13,478 nt of DNA, taken from positions 1-13,478 of the forward strand of contig CAIXZV010000385.1 in assembly GCA_903924005.1 (NCBI GenBank), in the 5' to 3' direction. Below are positions 1-7,184 of the stretch, piece by piece (position 1 is the stretch's first letter; the number at the start of each line of letters is the position of its first letter). The DNA is from an uncultured Chloroflexota bacterium. GTDB taxonomy: Bacteria; Chloroflexota; Limnocylindria; Limnocylindrales; CSP1-4. Below the pieces are notes generated by a model. It saw only the letters and a list, made by a program, of their open reading frames with translations. It was not told where the DNA came from and made no database searches. Position numbers and translations under genes: made by a program.

Positions 1-79
1 CCTGCACGTTGCTGTCCAAACTGTGGTGCGCGCAGGAACCGCCGCCCGGGCACACTAGGCGTGACGCGACGTCCCAACC

Positions 80-91
80 ATGACCCGTCAT
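80..91. promoter_or_regulatory. Inverted repeat upstream of the ABC exporter operon, possible operator
   Basis: ATGAC-CC-GTCAT is a perfect 5+5 dyad about 30 bp before the ATPase start. The same half-sites recur nearby as GTCA at 115-118 and ATGAC at 123-127, the latter overlapping the start codon. A repressor or activator site for the exporter operon is an inference. The rest of 1-122 shows no gene and no convincing -35/-10 pair. Confidence 0.25.
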
Positions 92-122
92 CGGTCCACG
101 CACATTTGAGGCCCGTCACCGC

Positions 123-938
123 ATGACCGTGCAGCAGACCCCAACCCCAGGCGCTGATCCAAACCCCGCGCCACGCCCGGGCGGGCTCCAGCCAATCCTT
201 GAGGCGCGGGCCGTCACCAAGCACTATTCGATGCCCGGGGAGACCGTGGACGCCGTCCGCGGCGTCTCGCTCGCGGTGATGCCCGGCGAGTTTGTCGCGC
301 TCATGGGTCCTTCGGGCTCGGGCAAGTCAACACTGCTGCAGGTGCTTGGCGGGCTTGATCAGCCCAGCGAGGGCGAAGTCTTCATCGAGGGCGAGCCCAT
401 CTCGCGGCTCAACGACTCGCAGGCCACCAAGCTCCGTCGCGACCGCACGGGGTTTGTCTTCCAGTCGTTCAATCTCGTGCCGCTGCTCAACGTGACCGAG
501 AACGTGGCGCTGCCGTTCACCATTGCCGGGCAGGACCCCAAGTCCGCCGAGTTGGCCGCCCGGGTCAAGGAGGCGATTGCCTCGGTTGAACTCACCGGCA
601 AGGAGCGCCACAAGCCGGACCAGCTCTCTGCGGGCGAGCAGCAGCGTGTGGCCGTTGCCCGCGCGATGGTCACCAGGCCCGCCCTGCTCTTTGCGGACGA
701 GCCCACCGGCAACCTTGACTTCACCACCGGCCTCGACATCCTCAACGCGCTGTGGCGAGCCTGCGTGGATCGCGGCCAGACGGTGGTGCTGGTGACCCAT
801 GACGCAAAGGCCGCCGCCTACGCTGACCGCGTCTTCGTGATTGAGGACGGCCGCGTCCTCGACGAGATCTACCTCGGTCGCCGCGAGGACCATGCAGCAG
901 CCCCCCTGATTGGGCGCCTCGCCCAACTCGGGCTCTAG
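123..938 (+). CDS. ABC transporter ATP-binding protein, MacB/LolD type
   Basis: This 271-residue cytoplasmic ATPase would hydrolyse ATP to drive the FtsX-type permease encoded next to it. All motifs of the nucleotide-binding domain are visible: Walker A GPSGSGKST at 62-70, Q-loop Q114 in FVFQSFNLVP, signature LSAGEQQR at 168-175, Walker B LLFADEP at 188-194 with catalytic E193, D-loop NLD at 197-199, and the switch histidine H226. The signature reads LSAGEQ rather than the common LSGGQQ, a tolerated variant. The FQSFNLVP stretch after the Q-loop is typical of the LolD/MacB/FtsE branch. The first 25 residues are a Pro-rich extension. The ATG at 123 has only a weak, distant GAGG (108-111). The permease starts 6 nt after the stop, so the two are surely co-transcribed. 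The substrate cannot be read from sequence. Confidence 0.95.
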   Translation: MTVQQTPTPGADPNPAPRPGGLQPILEARAVTKHYSMPGETVDAVRGVSLAVMPGEFVALMGPSGSGKSTLLQVLGGLDQPSEGEVFIEGEPISRLNDSQATKLRRDRTGFVFQSFNLVPLLNVTENVALPFTIAGQDPKSAELAARVKEAIASVELTGKERHKPDQLSAGEQQRVAVARAMVTRPALLFADEPTGNLDFTTGLDILNALWRACVDRGQTVVLVTHDAKAAAYADRVFVIEDGRVLDEIYLGRREDHAAAPLIGRLAQLGL

Positions 939-944
939 CCGCTC

Positions 945-3494
945 GTGCGCGGCCTCACTCGCTACGCCTGGCGGTCGCTTGCCGCGCGCCCTGCGCGCAG
1001 CCTCCTGACGATCTTGGGCATCGCGCTGGGCGTTGGCCTGCTGGTTGCGTCGCTTGGCGTGAATGCCGGGCTGGACGCGTCGGTGGCCCGCACGGTTCAA
1101 TCGATGACCGGGCGGTCGGACCTGCGTGTCTCGGCGTTTGCGGAGACCGGGCTCTCGGCAGCCACGCTGGACCAGCTTGCGGCGGTCCCGGGTGTGGCGC
1201 TCACGGCACCTGCCATCGAGCGGCGCTCGTACCTCTCGTCGGACCCGGGTCGGCCGACATCGGCGCAGCCGGTCACCGTCCTTGGGGTGGACCCCGTGCG
1301 CGAGGTTCGCATCCGCGATCTGACGCTGAGCTCCGGGAAAGGCCTGTCGGCCGACAACGCGGCTGAAGCCCTGGTCACCGAAGAGGTGGCACGAGAGCAC
1401 GGGCTCCGGCTCGGCACCAAGCTCGGCATTCTCGGGGCCGGCGCACCAGTGCAGGTCACCGTTGTCGGCATTCTTGCGGGAGCCGGGCCCGAGGTTGGTT
1501 CGCAGGGTCTGACGGTGGTCATCCCCATCCGGACAGCGCAGCTGCTCGGCGTCCGTGATGGCGAGAAGCCGTCCACAAACCTCGCCGGCATCACCCGGAT
1601 CGATGTCGCGATTGCCGCAGGCGCCACCCCCGACGGCGTTGTGAGCGCCATCGGCCAGGCGCTCAACGTTGAGCCGTACGTAATCACGCTGCCGCGCGAC
1701 ACGGCGGCGACCCTCCGGGGATCCACCAACGACATCCGCTCAACGATGGGGCTGCTTGCGGTCATCACGCTGTTTGCGGCCGCCATCCTCATCCTCAACA
1801 CCATGGCCATGACGGTCGTTGAGCGTGTTAGGGAACTGGGTCTCCTGCGGGCGGCCGGTGCCTCGCGCGGCCAGGTGGTTCGCATCATCGTCTTCCAGGG
1901 ACTGGCGCTCGGATTCGCCGGCTCCGCACTGGGCATCGCCCTCGGTCTGGTGCTTGCCTACGTCACCGCGGCCTGGCTCCGCGCCGCGGGCTCGCCCACG
2001 CTTGAGGGCCCGGCAATCACGCCACTGGTCCTGGCGGGCGGCCCCATCGCAGGCTTCGCCATCACCCTTGTTGCCGCGTTTGAGCCCGCCCGCCGCGCCG
2101 CCGGGGTAAGCCCGGTGGCCGTGCTGCGGTCGCGATCGGACCCAACCCTCCTTGTGCGCGCACATACCCGTTGGCTGGTTGCCGTTGTTGTTGTGCTGGC
2201 GGGCCTTTCCATGCTGCTGCTGCCCGGCGGCTCCAACAGCCTCAGCGTGCCGCTCCGCGCCCTGCTCATCAACGCCGTCCTTCTGGTTGCGGTGGTCATC
2301 ATCCCTCCGCTGCTCGGCCCGCTCGCCTTCATTGGCGGCCTACCGTTCCGGCTCTTCGCAGGCTTTGAAGAGCGTCTCGCCCGGGCGGCGATCCGGCGAG
2401 ACCCTGGTCGAACCGCGCTGACGGCCGGCGCTCTGGCTGCGGGTATCGCGATGGTTGTGGCGTTGTCGTCCATCGCCTCAACCACCCGTTTTGCGGCCAC
2501 CGCTTGGCTGGCCGACGTGGTGCCGGGCGACGAGGTCCTCACCGCCATCTCGCCCTTCCCTTTTGACGGCTCGAAGATCGAAAGCCAGCTGCTGTCGATT
2601 GACGGCGTGGTACGGGTGACGCCGCTCGCCTCGTTTGACGTGGCGCGCAACGGCACCCGTCTGGACGCCGTGGCGATCCACGGGGCAGACTTCCTCGCCG
2701 ATGGGCGCCTGACCTTCACCACCGGCGATCGCGATGCGGCCCTGCGTGCGCTCGACACTGGCGGTGCCGTCGTCCTCCCCGCAGCGCGGGCAGCCCGTCT
2801 TGGCGTGGGCGTGGGCGACCGGCTGCAGGTAGCCTCGGCGAGCGGGATGCTGGACCTCAAGGTGGTGGGCATCGTTGCGCGCTCGTTCCCGGGAAGAACC
2901 GGCGACGCGGTGATCGTGGGCTGGAACGACGCGGTTGCCCGCCTCGGCGTCGTTGGCGCGGACTCCATCGTGGTCCGCTATGACCCGGGCAAGCTTGCCG
3001 TCGCGCAGCCTCTGGTGGATGACATTGCTGCCCAGTTAGCCCTGACGGCCGCCCCCGCCTCGCGGATTGCGGGAGCCGTTGGGGACTCACTCGACAAGCT
3101 GTTCGGGTTGATGGACCTGCTCGCGATTGCCGCTGTGGCGATCGCCGGTCTCGGCATCCTCAACACGCTCTCGATGGACACGCGCCAGCGGCTGCGCGAA
3201 CTGGGCATGCTCCGGGCCGCGGGCATGAGCCGCCGCCAAGTGTGGCGCAGCGTGCTGATTGAGGCTGGCGTTCTTGGCGCCGTTGGCGGGTTCATGGGCT
3301 GTGCGGCCGGGCTGCTCATCGGCGCCCTCCTCGGTGGCGCCGCAAACGGCGGGCTGAGCCTTAACCTGTCCATCCCGTGGCCCACGGTGGCGGCTGCGTT
3401 TGTGTCGTGCATCGTCCTCGCGATGGCCGCGGCCTTCCAGCCGGCCAGGATGGCTGGACGGGTCTCCATCGTCGCCGCTGTCCGCGGGGAGTAG
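945..3494 (+). CDS. ABC transporter permease with two FtsX domains (MacB/LolC-E type)
   Basis: This 849-residue integral membrane protein is the partner of the preceding ATPase. It starts at a GTG 6 nt after the ATPase stop and has no evident Shine-Dalgarno, so translation is probably coupled. It is an internal duplication: each half has a leading TM helix (about 20-40 and 489-510), a large extracytoplasmic region resembling a MacB periplasmic core (about 41-262 and 512-718), then a three-helix FtsX domain (about 265-395 and 720-849). Two more helices lie between the halves (about 409-430 and 439-465), giving about ten TM segments. The duplication is clear in the cytoplasmic loops: RELGLLRAAGASRGQVVR (from about 297) and RELGMLRAAGMSRRQVWR (from about 751). 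Both halves end with a similar FEPAR/FQPAR element. Such proteins act as mechanotransmitters exporting lipids, lipoproteins, peptides or drugs; which one applies here is unknown. Confidence 0.93.
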   Translation: MRGLTRYAWRSLAARPARSLLTILGIALGVGLLVASLGVNAGLDASVARTVQSMTGRSDLRVSAFAETGLSAATLDQLAAVPGVALTAPAIERRSYLSSDPGRPTSAQPVTVLGVDPVREVRIRDLTLSSGKGLSADNAAEALVTEEVAREHGLRLGTKLGILGAGAPVQVTVVGILAGAGPEVGSQGLTVVIPIRTAQLLGVRDGEKPSTNLAGITRIDVAIAAGATPDGVVSAIGQALNVEPYVITLPRDTAATLRGSTNDIRSTMGLLAVITLFAAAILILNTMAMTVVERVRELGLLRAAGASRGQVVRIIVFQGLALGFAGSALGIALGLVLAYVTAAWLRAAGSPTLEGPAITPLVLAGGPIAGFAITLVAAFEPARRAAGVSPVAVLRSRSDPTLLVRAHTRWLVAVVVVLAGLSMLLLPGGSNSLSVPLRALLINAVLLVAVVIIPPLLGPLAFIGGLPFRLFAGFEERLARAAIRRDPGRTALTAGALAAGIAMVVALSSIASTTRFAATAWLADVVPGDEVLTAISPFPFDGSKIESQLLSIDGVVRVTPLASFDVARNGTRLDAVAIHGADFLADGRLTFTTGDRDAALRALDTGGAVVLPAARAARLGVGVGDRLQVASASGMLDLKVVGIVARSFPGRTGDAVIVGWNDAVARLGVVGADSIVVRYDPGKLAVAQPLVDDIAAQLALTAAPASRIAGAVGDSLDKLFGLMDLLAIAAVAIAGLGILNTLSMDTRQRLRELGMLRAAGMSRRQVWRSVLIEAGVLGAVGGFMGCAAGLLIGALLGGAANGGLSLNLSIPWPTVAAAFVSCIVLAMAAAFQPARMAGRVSIVAAVRGE

Positions 3495-3525
3495 ATCAGG
3501 CCGCGCCCGGGATTTTTCACTGATC
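3494..3525 (+). terminator. Possible terminator or dyad after the exporter operon
   Basis: GATCAG (3494-3499, overlapping the stop codon) and CTGATC (3520-3525) form a perfect 6-bp inverted repeat. The loop holds a GC-rich stretch followed by TTTTT (3513-3517), a rare T-run in this DNA. The T-run lies inside the loop rather than after the stem, so this is not a standard intrinsic terminator and a protein-binding dyad is an alternative. Confidence 0.3.
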
Positions 3526-3543
3526 GCAGAGCGGCCAACCGGG

Positions 3544-3549
3544 TAGACT
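3544..3549 (+). promoter_or_regulatory. Putative -10 element for bioY (TAGACT)
   Basis: TAGACT matches the TANNNT -10 pattern and lies 46 bp before the bioY ATG, which would give a leader of about 40 nt. No good -35 is visible; CTGATC (3520-3525) is 18 bp upstream but a poor match. This is the only gene in the window whose putative -10 sits well upstream and which also has a good Shine-Dalgarno. Confidence 0.35.
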
Positions 3550-3563
3550 CAGGGACCAGCGAA

Positions 3564-3591
3564 GACCCGACACAGGGTCGGCCTTGAGGAG
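3564..3591 (+). promoter_or_regulatory. bioY leader hairpin and Shine-Dalgarno
   Basis: GACCC (3564-3568) pairs with GGGTC (3575-3579) around a GACACA loop; an overlapping alternative pairs CCGAC (3567-3571) with GTCGG (3577-3581). Directly after it, TTGAGGAG (3584-3591) is a good Shine-Dalgarno about 5 nt before the ATG. That Shine-Dalgarno supports the ATG at 3596 over the in-frame TTG at 3584. Regulation by the hairpin is speculative, and no known riboswitch consensus was recognised. Confidence 0.4.
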
Positions 3592-3595
3592 CCCC

Positions 3596-4240
3596 ATGTC
3601 CTACGCCGTGCCGTCGCTCGTACGGGTGCCCCTCGCCGAGAAGGGCCTCACGATCGCGGACTTCCTCGTCCCTGTCCGGGTGGGGGAGCGGGTTTCGCCC
3701 ATCGTGCGCCATGGCGGGCTGGTCGCTGCGGGGATTGCGCTGCTGTTCCTCGCCTCGCGGATCGCCATCCCCATCCCCGGAACCCCCGTCCCGTTTGTGC
3801 TCACCAACTTCGGGGTCCTCGTCGTTGGCGGATCGCTTGGCCTGCGACGGGGCGCCTTCGCCGCGCTGGGCTACGTCCTCCTCGGCGTCATCGGGCTGCC
3901 GGTGTTTGCTGAGAGCCACGCGGGCTTCGCGGTGCTGCTTGGCGCCAGAGGCGGCTACCTGGTGGGCTTCATCGCCGCCGCCGCGCTCGTTGGCCGGCTT
4001 GCGGAACTGGGCTGGGACCGGCGGTTTGGCGGCGCGGTTGGCGCAACGCTGCTGGGGACCACGGTGATCTACCTGATCGGCGTGCCGTGGCTGGCCGTCA
4101 CAACCGGCATGCCGTTTGGCGACGCGATTGCAAAGGGCTTGGAGCCATTCGTCATCGCAGACGTCGTCAAGCTCATCGCTGCTGCGATCTTGTTCCCGGC
4201 GACATGGTGGGTTGTCGGCAGGCGTCCTAGCGACCGCTGA
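3596..4240 (+). CDS. bioY: Biotin transporter BioY (ECF S-component)
   Basis: This 214-residue membrane protein is predicted to bind and import biotin. After a 35-residue N-terminal extension that looks cytoplasmic, about six hydrophobic helices follow in the BioY pattern. Family landmarks are IPIPGTPVPFVLTNFGVL (59-76), the LGLRRGAFAALGYVLLG segment (81-97), GLPVFA (100-105), and the Gly-rich GARGGYLVGFIAAA (116-129). Length is close to the usual 180-210 residues plus the extension. BioY works either with EcfA/EcfA'/EcfT or, in some bacteria, alone. No energy-coupling genes lie in this window, and the upstream exporter ATPase is not of the EcfA type, so it is either a solitary BioY or shares a module encoded elsewhere. 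The start was chosen for the Shine-Dalgarno at 3584-3591. The last 14 bp overlap the end of the convergent acetyltransferase gene. Confidence 0.93.
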   Translation: MSYAVPSLVRVPLAEKGLTIADFLVPVRVGERVSPIVRHGGLVAAGIALLFLASRIAIPIPGTPVPFVLTNFGVLVVGGSLGLRRGAFAALGYVLLGVIGLPVFAESHAGFAVLLGARGGYLVGFIAAAALVGRLAELGWDRRFGGAVGATLLGTTVIYLIGVPWLAVTTGMPFGDAIAKGLEPFVIADVVKLIAAAILFPATWWVVGRRPSDR

Positions 4241-4823
4241 TCGCGCGCACCAGTTCAGGCGTACCCAGCAGGGCGGGCAGGGGGCGAAGGGCGCCCGGCG
4301 CCACTCCGTCGTGTCGCGGCGCCAGCTCTCGCGCGTAGAAGTCCACGCCGTGCCAGGCGCCGGCCTTCCAGCCCACCTTGTCAAACTGGCCGATGCGGAC
4401 AAACCCCAGCGTCTCGTGCAGCCCCACAGATGCGTCGTTGGGCAGGGTGATCCCGGCGATGACCGAGTGGTAGCCCTGAAGGGTCAGGACCCGGATCACT
4501 GCGCCCATGACAGCTCTCCCCAGACCGCGGCCCTGCGCCGCGTCCTGGACATACACCGTTGACTCGGCGGTCCAGTCGTACGCCGGGCGGTCTCGGAACC
4601 GGCCCGCGTAGGCATAGCCGCGGACGACGCCGTCCACTTCGGCAACCACCCACGGCGCGTACTCCAGCACCCTGGCGATTCGGCCCGCCATGTCGTCTGG
4701 CGTTGGCGCGCGCAGCTCAAAGGAGACCGGCGTGTGCTCGACGTATGGCCGGTAGATTTCGGCGACCGAGGCTCCATCGGCTGGAGTGGCGAGGCGCAGG
4801 CTGATCTGCTCCGGGGCTGGCAT
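4227..4823 (-). CDS. GNAT N-acetyltransferase, phosphinothricin-acetyltransferase-like
   Basis: This 198-residue cytoplasmic enzyme should transfer an acetyl group from acetyl-CoA to an amine. It follows the Pat/Bar family layout: N-terminal strand RLATPADGASVAEIYRPYV (10-28), TPVSFE (31-36), the hydrophobic core PWVVAEVDGVVRGYAYAG, then ESTVYVQDAAQGRGLGRAV (87-105) with the acetyl-CoA loop Q97-G-R-G100-L-G102. After that come GITLPNDASVGLHETLGF (124-141) and a VGWK (150-153) and W158 C-terminal motif. Family members acetylate phosphinothricin, methionine sulfoximine or related amino-acid analogues; the true substrate here is unknown. About 30 residues at the C-terminus extend past the core. 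The frame stays open upstream to 4967, but that would run into glcD; the ATG at 4823 fits the homologous N-terminus and sits 7 nt after a TACCAT hexamer. Its 3' end overlaps bioY. Confidence 0.92.
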   Translation of the reverse strand: MPAPEQISLRLATPADGASVAEIYRPYVEHTPVSFELRAPTPDDMAGRIARVLEYAPWVVAEVDGVVRGYAYAGRFRDRPAYDWTAESTVYVQDAAQGRGLGRAVMGAVIRVLTLQGYHSVIAGITLPNDASVGLHETLGFVRIGQFDKVGWKAGAWHGVDFYARELAPRHDGVAPGALRPLPALLGTPELVRAISGR

Positions 4824-4830
4824 GAGCGCG

Positions 4831-4836
4831 ATGGTA
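4831..4836 (-). promoter_or_regulatory. Putative -10 element (TACCAT) for a leaderless acetyltransferase mRNA
   Basis: Read on the minus strand, TACCAT fits TANNNT and is separated by 7 nt from the ATG at 4823, which puts transcription start at or next to the start codon. There is no Shine-Dalgarno in the 7 nt. No clear -35 is seen. Confidence 0.5.
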
Positions 4837-4876
4837 GCGCTACGCCATTGGACCAGCAGGCGGATGCCGCCCGGGT

Positions 4877-4882
4877 GATACT
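4877..4882 (+). promoter_or_regulatory. Putative -10 element (GATACT) for a leaderless glcD-type mRNA
   Basis: GATACT matches four of six positions of TATAAT and is 6 nt before the ATG at 4889, with no room for a Shine-Dalgarno. TTGGAC at 4848-4853 resembles a -35 but the 23-bp spacing is too long. With the opposite-strand hexamer at 4831-4836 it forms a compact divergent promoter region of 65 bp. Confidence 0.45.
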
Positions 4883-4888
4883 CGGACG

Positions 4889-6313
4889 ATGACCCTTGTT
4901 GACGACGCCCCGACACCTGCACCCGCCCGCGGGGACGGCCCCGGACTGCTGGCAGCCATTGCTGCACGCGAGCCCTCCATCCGCATCCTCACGGACCCCG
5001 GGACCCGCGAGGCGCACCGTCGGGACGAGACCGCGTGGCTGGCCACCGGTCTGCCACTTGCCGTGGCCGAGCCTGCCACCACGGCCCAGGTTGCGGCGCT
5101 TGTGTCGTTGTGCGCGGAGTTTGGGGTGCCAATGGTGCCGCGGGGCGCCGGAACCGGGCTCTCCGGCGGTTCGGCCGGTATCGAGGGCGCGCTCACGATC
5201 TCGTTCATGCGGATGAACCGCATCCTCGAGATCGACCACGACAACCTCACCGTGACCACGCAGCCGGGCATTGTCAACGCAGACCTCAAGGCGGCCGTTG
5301 CTGCCGTTGGCCTGTTTTACGCACCGGATCCGGCGTCATACGAGACGTGCACGATCGGGGGCAATCTGGGCACCAACGCTGGCGGTCTGTGCTGCGTGAA
5401 GTACGGCGTCACGCGCGATGCGGTGCTGGGCCTTGAGATTGTCACCGCGGCCGGGACGGTTATTCGCCTCGGCGGGAAGAACGTCAAGGATGTCGCGGGT
5501 TACGCGCTGATGCCGTTGATCGTCGGCAGCCAGGGGACCCTGGCGCTGGTCACGGAGGCCACACTGCGCCTGCGCGCGGCGCCTGCCCCTCGCACAACGC
5601 TGCTCGCCTTCTTCCCCACGATCGACACGGCAGGGGACGCGGTGGCAGCAATGACAAAGGGCGGACTGGTGCCCGTGACCCTCGAGCTGATGGACCGGTT
5701 CACGGTATGCGCCGTGGATGACGTCCACCACCTGGGTCTGGACCGCGAGGCTGCCGCGATGCTGCTGGTGGAGTCCGATCTCCCCGGGGACGCCGGGATT
5801 GCGGAGATCGAGCAGGCCGAGGCTGCCTGCCAGACGGCGGGCGCATCCATGGTCCTGCGTGCTGCCGACGCCGTGGAGGCGGACTGGCTTCGTGCAGGGC
5901 GGCGCCTCGCGTTCCGGGCGCTCGAACAGTTGGGCGTCGCGCGGATGGAGGACATCGGTGTGCCGCGCAGCCGGATCCCGGACATGCTCCGCGCAATCGC
6001 CGTCGTTGCGGCCGAGCATGACGTCACGATCGGCACGTTTGGCCATGCCGGTGACGGCAACCTCCACCCCACGTTTGTTCTGGACCGCGACAAGCCCGAC
6101 GAGGCCCTCGAGCGGATCGCGGCTGCGAAGGCCGCGCTCTACGAGGCCACATTGGAACTGGGCGGGACCGTCACCGGTGAGCACGGTATCGGCGCGTCAC
6201 GCCAGGCCTGGCTCCTGCGACAGCGGGGCGAGGACGCCGTGGCGATGATGCGGTCGATCAAGCGTGCGCTCGACCCGGCGGACCTGCTCAATCCCGGGCG
6301 CGTCTTGGGCTGA
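4889..6313 (+). CDS. FAD-linked oxidase, GlcD / D-2-hydroxyacid dehydrogenase family
   Basis: This 474-residue flavoprotein should oxidise a D-2-hydroxyacid such as glycolate or D-lactate. Two domains are visible. The PCMH-type FAD-binding half (about 55-235) contains PRGAGTGLSGG (84-94), PGIVNADLKAAV (126-137), the IGGNLGTNAGG loop (156-166) and GSQGTLALVTEATLRL (213-228). The FAD-oxidase C-terminal half (about 236-473) contains MEDIGVPRSRIPDML (353-367), metal/substrate-site GHAGDGNLHP (385-394), GEHGIG (430-435) and the closing LDPADLLNPGRVL. Length is normal for stand-alone GlcD/LldD-like proteins. In E. coli GlcD works with GlcE and GlcF; neither is here, so this may be a single-subunit enzyme or be partnered elsewhere. 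Substrate cannot be assigned from sequence. The ATG is placed by the -10-like hexamer 6 nt upstream and divergence from the acetyltransferase. Confidence 0.93.
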   Translation: MTLVDDAPTPAPARGDGPGLLAAIAAREPSIRILTDPGTREAHRRDETAWLATGLPLAVAEPATTAQVAALVSLCAEFGVPMVPRGAGTGLSGGSAGIEGALTISFMRMNRILEIDHDNLTVTTQPGIVNADLKAAVAAVGLFYAPDPASYETCTIGGNLGTNAGGLCCVKYGVTRDAVLGLEIVTAAGTVIRLGGKNVKDVAGYALMPLIVGSQGTLALVTEATLRLRAAPAPRTTLLAFFPTIDTAGDAVAAMTKGGLVPVTLELMDRFTVCAVDDVHHLGLDREAAAMLLVESDLPGDAGIAEIEQAEAACQTAGASMVLRAADAVEADWLRAGRRLAFRALEQLGVARMEDIGVPRSRIPDMLRAIAVVAAEHDVTIGTFGHAGDGNLHPTFVLDRDKPDEALERIAAAKAALYEATLELGGTVTGEHGIGASRQAWLLRQRGEDAVAMMRSIKRALDPADLLNPGRVLG

Positions 6314-6419
6314 CCGTCAAGCGCCGGTTTGGCTTTCGGGTCCACCAGCCCCTATTTGCGGGTGCACGGGGTGCCCGCGCAGGGGCCCGTTGGCCCTCCC
6401 GGTCGACAGCCGCGGAGCC

Positions 6420-6425
6420 GACGAT
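6420..6425 (+). promoter_or_regulatory. Weak candidate -10 (GACGAT) before the flavodoxin gene
   Basis: GACGAT keeps only the A2 and T6 positions of the -10 consensus, but it sits exactly 6 nt before the ATG at 6432, the same geometry as the glcD and DUF255 genes. A GGAG at 6414-6417 is 14 nt from the ATG, too far for a good ribosome-binding site. The 118-bp gap 6314-6431 shows nothing else. Confidence 0.2.
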
Positions 6426-6431
6426 CCGCGC

Positions 6432-7013
6432 ATGATCACCCGGCGCGTCCTCGTGGCGTTCTCCAGCCGAACTGGCTCAACGGCCGGGACTGCCTCGCTC
6501 ATCGCGGATGAGCTGCGTTTGGCCGGTCTTGCGGTGGACTTGCGGGCGGCGGCTGAGGTTGAGAGCATCACCGTCTACGACGGGATCATCCTCGGAAGCG
6601 GCATGTTCCTCGCAAGCCGGGCCTCTGACGGCGGCGGCTTCCTCACGCGGTTTGCCGACACCCTCGCGCCGAGACCCGTGTGGCTCTTCTGCGTTGGGCC
6701 CATCGGACGTGAGGCCGCGGAAACTGATGGCACGCCGCGCGCCGCTGGACGCGAATGCGGCGCTGTGGCGGTCGCGAGGTCCATCGACGCGCGGGGCGTC
6801 GCCGCGTTCGGCACGCCGGGGCTCGGGTCTGCGTGGGACGCCGTGGCGCGCCTGCTCCCCGTGGACCCAGCCGACGTGCGAGCGTGGGCCCGAGCGATCG
6901 CAACTGAGATCCTGGCAGGCGGCCTGGTTCCCGCCCCTGCCCCCGGCTCCCGCCCTTCGCGCCACCACCGGTCGGCGCGCCTCGTGCGGCCCGGACTCGC
7001 CGCTGCCGGCTGA
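6432..7013 (+). CDS. Flavodoxin-domain protein (HemG-like)
   Basis: This 193-residue protein probably binds FMN and acts in electron transfer. The N-terminal VLVAFSSRTGSTAGTA (6-21) is the flavodoxin phosphate-binding loop, with the SSRTGST turn at 11-17. The second hallmark is YDGIILGSGMFLAS (49-62), which contributes to the FMN isoalloxazine site, followed by RPVWLFCVGPIG (81-92). This resembles the flavodoxin_5 / HemG-type protoporphyrinogen oxidase group more than classical flavodoxin, because of the GSG loop and the F-VGP strand. A menaquinone-dependent oxidase role is only one option. The last 30 or so residues are Pro/Arg-rich and probably disordered. The frame is open from 6264 inside glcD, but homology starts only at 6432. 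The neighbouring FAD oxidase might be a redox partner, which is speculative. Confidence 0.8.
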   Translation: MITRRVLVAFSSRTGSTAGTASLIADELRLAGLAVDLRAAAEVESITVYDGIILGSGMFLASRASDGGGFLTRFADTLAPRPVWLFCVGPIGREAAETDGTPRAAGRECGAVAVARSIDARGVAAFGTPGLGSAWDAVARLLPVDPADVRAWARAIATEILAGGLVPAPAPGSRPSRHHRSARLVRPGLAAAG

Positions 7014-7184
7014 GCAGCCGCTAGACGGTCGAGCCACTCGCGAGCGGCACCACGCTGGACATGGCTGCGCCGCATGTGATCGTGGCGACGGGTCGTCGGC
7101 CTCGTGCCGCTTTCGCTGCGGGACACGTCGGACGGTCGGGGAGATCACGCTGCCAGATGCGCCTCGAGAGTCCGCCCGGGAGAA

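Noticed and set aside
327..1400. Long open frame on the minus strand across the ABC ATPase and permease genes.
   Set aside because: It lies opposite two well-supported genes, is Arg/His/Gln-rich with no recognisable domain, and is the kind of shadow frame expected in GC-rich DNA.
3584..3595. TTG start for bioY, four codons upstream of the ATG.
   Set aside because: The TTG lies within the Shine-Dalgarno TTGAGGAG that serves the ATG at 3596.
2978..4402. 474-codon open frame on the minus strand across the permease end, bioY and the acetyltransferase end.
   Set aside because: No domain can be recognised; it covers the antisense of bioY and a gene boundary, and its composition is that of a shadow frame.
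4824..4967. Longer acetyltransferase starting at 4967.
   Set aside because: It would overlap the start of the FAD oxidase gene, its extra 48 residues show no homology, and the -10-like hexamer lies inside the extension.
6264..6431. Longer flavodoxin protein starting inside the FAD oxidase gene.
   Set aside because: Family similarity begins at the ATG at 6432, and the extension has Pro/Gly/Arg-rich shadow composition.
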